A DNA stretch of 11,072 nucleotides, from assembly GCA_026770575.1 (NCBI GenBank), contig MU657547.1, forward strand, positions 38,940 through 50,011. The letters are read 5' to 3'. Under the pieces are notes generated by a model that saw nothing but the letters and a program-made list of their open reading frames with translations, made no database searches and was not told the DNA's origin. Of this stretch, positions 8,172 to 11,072 are shown one piece after another; within the stretch, counting starts at the first letter, position 1; each line of letters begins with the position of its first letter. Origin of the DNA: Pelagophyceae sp. CCMP2097. Lineage: Eukaryota; Sar; Pelagophyceae. The translations under genes and the position numbers were made by a program.

Positions 8172-8302
8172 ACGACAGCATGCCCCCGACTCGGAGCCGC
8201 GATGAATGTGGAATCTTTTTTCCTCAAGGGGGTGCGGGCGGGGGCGGAGCGCGGCGCTGCTGCTCGGGCGCGGGCTGCCCGGATGCGCCCCGGAAGGCCG
8301 CT
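8172..8302. other. 131-bp convergent 3' intergenic gap
   Basis: It lies between the PNPase stop and the stop of the minus-strand binding-protein gene. It contains a T-rich patch (cttttttcctc near 8214) and a G-rich patch. No classical AATAAA signal is seen on either strand. Confidence 0.5.
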
Positions 8303-10080
8303 TTAGAAGAGGCCCGCCGCGACGGCGGCGAGCGCGCCGAAGAGGAGAGGCGCGCGGTTCGCGCCGTCCGAGGCCGCCGTCGGCGCGGGCGTCGGGGCCG
8401 CCGTCGGCGCCGCCGTCGGCACGGGCGTCGGTGCCGCCGTCGGCGCCGCCGTCGGCACGGGCGTCGGTGCCGCCGTCGGCGCCGCCGTCGGCACGGGCGT
8501 CGGTGCCGCCGTCGGCGCCGCCGTCGGTTCGTCCGTGGCGCAGGAGTCGATGGTGCTGCCGTAGTTGTACGCCGCCGTCGTGGCCGGGCATGCGGCGTCG
8601 AGGTCGGCCTCAACCGCGCGGAGCGTCACCGCCTCGCCGCCGATCACGTCGCGCAGCCAGACGCGCTCGTGCATCCGGCCGTACTCCGAGTACGGGTACA
8701 GCGCGGCGGCGACGTCCTGCAGGACCGTGTCCGGCTCGACGACGCGCCGTTCGAACCAATCGGAAAAGCCGTTCTTGCCCTGGATGTCAAAGACGCGCTT
8801 GTTCTGCACCGCCTTGAGCGACGCCGTGCTCGCAAACGGCTCCGCCTCGAGCGGGCCCCAGGCGTCGGCGGAGATCCAGACGTCGGCTTCGGCGCCGAGT
8901 TCGAGGAGTTGCGACGTGCTGAGGCGGCCCGGCCCGCCCCACGCGGGCACCACCTCGCCCTCGATGCCCGCCGCGGCGGCAGTGAGGAGCGTGGCGCCGG
9001 CGGCCTCGACGATTTCGCAGTACCAGCTGGGGCACGCGGGCACGGACCAGCTGCCGTCGTAGTACGCCGAGTAGAGCACCTTGAGCTTCGTCCCAGACTC
9101 GGCCGAGAGCTTGGCCAGCTCCGTCTTGGCGCACGAGTAGTTCTCCACCATTTTCGTGATGACCGCCGTCGCCTCGGCCTCGCGGTTGAAGAAGAGGCCC
9201 ACGACCTCGACGTACTCGGCAATCTTGAGCACTGAGTCCTCAAAGACGTCCGACATGACAAACGCGTTGTGGACCGCGCCGTCGTACGTCGTCGCGAACG
9301 TCACGTCGACGCCGAGCGCCTAGTATACCGGTTCAAAGGGGAACGCGCGGTTCAAAAGGGCCTTCGCCGTCGGGCCGCACCTCGAGCTGGGTGTTGTCGG
9401 GCGAGTACGTCGCCGAGTCGTAGGCCTCGGCGCAGGCGCCGTCGCGGTGGAGCCGGCGCATGCAGCTCGACGAGACGTAGTCGAAGGACGAGGCGTAGGC
9501 GGCGACTGCGTCGCGCTCGCCGAGCATCTCGAGGAAGGGCAGGTACGTCGTAGACGTCGTCGCCGCTTTCTTCACGGGCACGGACCAGGACCGCGTGATG
9601 TTCGGCAGCGCCGGCGCCGGCGTGCCGCACTGGTACAGCACAAAGGACTCGGAAGTCTGCTTGTTGAGCAGCACTTTGTACGTGTCATGGTAAGTAACCT
9701 GCGCAACGGCGTCACGCGAAAAGACACGAGGGGGGGGGGGGGCGCGGGGGCGCCGCGCGCCGCAAGGGTCGCCGCGTAGCAACGTGCCCGAGGCAAGTTA
9801 CAGGCATATCTTTCGCTGCGCGCGCGCCGCCTCGGCGGGCCGCCCTCGGGTGCGGGTTCCTTCGGCGGCTCGGACGCCGGTTTCGTGCGTCCCAGAGGAG
9901 CGAGTAGTTCGGCGCGACAGTGACCTGGAACTTGGCCGCGCCAGAGCTCTTGTGCGGGAAAAAGTCAATCTGCGCGCCAGAGTCAGAGTCCGTGGCGCAG
10001 TTGCCGTCGACGATGTTGACCGTCGGCTGCTGCGCCCGCGAAACGCAGGCCAGCGCCGCCGCCGCGAAGAAGGCGCGCAT
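8303..10080 (-). CDS. Secreted, probably GPI-anchored BtuF/TroA-like binding protein, CBA1-like (3 exons, about 508 aa)
   Basis: Exons are 10080-9889, 9698-9381 and 9319-8303, all joined in phase 0. MRAFFAAAALACVSRA-QQ is a clear signal peptide. YHDTYKVLLNKQTSESFVLY then QCGTP, ALGVDVTFATTYDG, GLFFNREAEA, LKVLYSAYYDGSW and WISADAW follow the layout of ABC-type vitamin B12/iron-siderophore binding proteins (Peripla_BP_2), as found in eukaryotic algae. The C-terminus is a Pro-Thr-Ala repeat stalk followed by SDGAN and a hydrophobic tail (APLLFGALAAVAAGLF) with nothing charged after it, as expected for a GPI anchor. Diatom and green-algal CBA1 proteins, which bind cobalamin at the cell surface, have this kind of binding fold, and that is my best guess at function. 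Iron-siderophore or other metal binding remains possible. No permease or ATPase gene is adjacent, as expected for a eukaryotic surface receptor. Confidence 0.8.
8379..8522 (-). repeat. 36-bp tandem repeat, four copies, coding for a Pro-Thr-Ala stalk
   Basis: Units start at 8379, 8415, 8451 and 8487. The middle copies are identical and the outer ones differ by a few bases. In the coding frame each unit gives a 12-residue TAAPTAAPTPVP-type block. The array forms an extended, probably O-glycosylated stalk just before the C-terminal hydrophobic anchor signal. Copy number is likely to vary between strains. Confidence 0.93.
9320..9380 (-). other. Intron 2 of the CBA1-like gene (61 nt)
   Basis: On the minus strand it begins GTGCGG and ends ACTAG, in phase 0. 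It joins SPDNTQLE to ALGVDVTFATTYDG. Two copies of a C(C/T)TTTTGAACCG-like motif fill its middle (see findings). Confidence 0.85.
9699..9888 (-). other. Intron 1 of the CBA1-like gene (190 nt, GC-AG)
   Basis: Phase 0 splicing joins NYSLLWD to VTYHDTYKVLL. The acceptor GCGCAG is preceded by a 13-C tract (9730-9742 on plus) and further pyrimidines. No GT donor restores the frame near the end of exon 1, and GC at 9888 does. It is at least twice as long as any other intron in the window. Confidence 0.6.
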
Positions 10081-10452
10081 GGTCCAGAGGTGCACTTCGA
10101 CGACCCTTTTGTCGCTCTGACAGTTCAATCCCGCCGCAAATCCAGACTCAACAAAAGCGCCGGGAAAAAATCCTATTGGCTGACGAACTTCGCTTCATGT
10201 TCCTCAAAATTTCCAAGACCCGATGAACCACACAGTGTTCTTGGTTGTCGTGTCGTTGTTGATGTCGCGGGAGACGAACCAGTTCCTCGCATACTAGTAG
10301 TCGTTCCGGTCAACTATTAACTGAACAACGCTCGTCGACGAGCACTTCCATCTTACGGAATCTGGCCAGCTGGGGAAGACGCCAGCACGGCAGACCTCGG
10401 AGGAGGTCCGCCGAACCCTCTCTGTGAATCGTGAGGTGCCTCGACCTCATGG
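10081..10452. other. 5' flank of the CBA1-like gene; no supported gene
   Basis: The stretch holds the CCAAT box listed separately and a perfect 14-bp palindrome, gctcgtcgacgagc (10330-10343). A 29-codon minus-strand open stretch (10293-10204) reads like protein (ARNWFVSRDINN) but has no start, and an in-frame stop precedes it. I do not call it a gene. Confidence 0.4.
10175..10179 (-). promoter_or_regulatory. CCAAT box upstream of the CBA1-like gene
   Basis: The plus strand reads tattggctg, so the minus strand reads cagCCAATa, about 95 bp upstream of the chosen ATG at 10080. This is the usual spacing and orientation for a CCAAT element. A 5-bp match alone is weak evidence. Confidence 0.35.
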
Positions 10453-10533
10453 TCAGTTAGACTGCGCGTCCCAGAGCCGCGCCGTCGCGTCGTCGCACGC
10501 CGTCACGACGCGCAGGCCGCGCACCTTTGCGGC
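10453..10533 (-). pseudogene. WD40-repeat relic
   Basis: Between two in-frame stops the minus strand reads GLRVVTACDDATARLWDAQ, which matches the second half of a canonical WD40 repeat (V.T.S.D.TAR.WD). Only about 26 codons survive and no further repeat is seen on either side. It looks like a fragment left by duplication or decay, though a single short exon of an unseen gene cannot be excluded. Confidence 0.55.
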
Positions 10534-10704
10534 TCATGGGCGCAATACGTGCGGCACCTTTGGCGATTCCCGGGTTTGTGCAAGGCCACTTGCAAGGCGT
10601 TGCAACTGGACGACCTCGTTCGGTGCGGGCCCCTCCCAGGACGTTTCAGCTTTGCGCATCAGTCCATTTTAGATCAGCGTCAGGGTCTCTCTCTTCCGTA
10701 AGAT

Positions 10705-10846
10705 GACGCGCAAATTTTGAAATATTTTCCAGAGGGCGTTAGGCGCTCCTTTCAAGTCACTTGACATGCCCATTTGACTCGCATGTCAAGTGACTTGAAA
10801 GGAGCGCATAACGCCCTCTGGAAAATATTTCAAAATTTGGTGCGTC
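10705..10846. mobile_element. Foldback (MITE-like) element with arms of about 65 bp
   Basis: The left arm 10705-10769 and right arm 10781-10846 are reverse complements with only about three differences: a mismatch plus 1-bp indel near the outer tips and one mismatch mid-arm. The loop is 11 nt (10770-10780). The arms begin gacgc and end gcgtc. Each contains a nested palindrome (tcaagtcacttga or tcaagtgacttga). There is no coding capacity. I could not identify a convincing target-site duplication at the edges, so the mobile-element label is inferred from structure alone. Confidence 0.65.
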
Positions 10847-11072
10847 AAAATATTGAAGTATTCCCAAGGGAGCTGAGGACCCTGCCACCGAGACAGGGGG
10901 GTGCAGCGTCTGATTCCGCACCCGTGTGACTAAGTCTCTTCGTCGTCAGCTCTCTGGAACAACGCAAAAATCGGTATGATGACTTTGGCGAGGTAAAGTG
11001 TCGCTACATTTTCGAATTTTCATCTACTATATTGAACATACAAACGAAAACGTATCAGACAAAACCTTAACG
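10847..11072. other. AT-richer terminal stretch, nothing identifiable
   Basis: I see no coding signal, RNA gene or repeat on either strand. Base composition is clearly lower in GC than in the gene-bearing part of the window. Confidence 0.4.

Noticed and set aside
8379..8522. Regular 36-bp repeats as a CRISPR array
   Set aside because: The units are directly adjacent without spacers, lie in frame and encode a Pro-Thr-Ala stalk in a eukaryotic-type gene.
7038..8591. 517-codon open frame on the minus strand opposite PNPase
   Set aside because: It is antisense to a gene with unmistakable PNPase domains. Its composition is the mirror of GC-ending codons, and its repeat region is the wrong frame of the 36-bp array.
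8180..9235. 351-codon plus-strand open frame opposite the CBA1-like gene
   Set aside because: It is Arg/Gly-rich with no family features. The opposite strand has a signal peptide, conserved motifs and consistent splice sites.
10204..10293. 29-codon minus-strand stretch reading ARNWFVSRDINN...
   Set aside because: The composition is protein-like, but there is no start codon, an in-frame stop sits immediately before it and no second exon could be joined.
1..11072. Bacterial or viral origin for the window
   Set aside because: PNPase and the BtuF-like protein have bacterial relatives, but spliced introns, long low-complexity regions, a GPI-type tail and the TRIP4 module point to a eukaryotic nuclear genome. 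No viral hallmark gene was seen.
1..11072. tRNA or rRNA genes
   Set aside because: No cloverleaf-like arrangement or conserved TTCGA/GGTTCGA arm in a suitable context was found on either strand by eye.

Overview
The window looks like nuclear DNA of a very GC-rich unicellular eukaryotic alga. The genes are split by short GT-AG introns, coding sequence is dominated by GC-ending codons, one surface protein carries a Pro-Thr-Ala repeat tail of the kind common in heterokont algae, and there is no operon or Shine-Dalgarno architecture. A pelagophyte such as Aureococcus is the best guess. That is an inference from style and gene content; no database search was possible.

Layout, left to right. (1) About 9-1178 (+): the 3' part of an unrecognised protein gene, with one clear intron and one unexplained frame change. 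(2) 1179-1912: a mostly non-coding, less GC-rich spacer holding a 15-bp tandem repeat and two hairpins. (3) 1913-3646 (+): a three-exon class I methyltransferase-like protein. (4) 3754-5358 (-), convergent to the previous gene: a three-exon gene joining a TRIP4/ASC-1-type zinc-finger protein to an AlkB-type Fe(II)/2-oxoglutarate dioxygenase. (5) 5533-8171 (+), divergent from (4) over a 174-bp gap: a complete polynucleotide phosphorylase. (6) 8303-10080 (-), convergent to (5): a three-exon secreted, probably GPI-anchored BtuF/TroA-like substrate-binding protein that resembles algal cobalamin acquisition proteins (CBA1). (7) 10081-11072: a lower-GC region with no convincing gene. It holds a WD40-repeat relic and a 142-bp foldback element with arms of about 65 bp.

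Splicing was worked out by hand from frame changes, splice sites and family homology. Seven of the eight introns begin GTGC (six begin GTGCG), end in CAG or TAG and are 59-92 nt long. The eighth is 190 nt, begins GC and contains a long C tract before its acceptor.

The main result is the TRIP4-AlkB fusion. In humans TRIP4 (ASC-1) is a subunit of the ASCC complex, which works with the separate AlkB enzyme ALKBH3 in alkylation repair. Here the two functions sit in one predicted polypeptide, and the start of the AlkB fold lies in the same uninterrupted exon as the TRIP4 part. Its divergent partner is a 3'-5' exoribonuclease/phosphorylase, so the pair could share a promoter and couple alkylation-damage reversal with RNA turnover.
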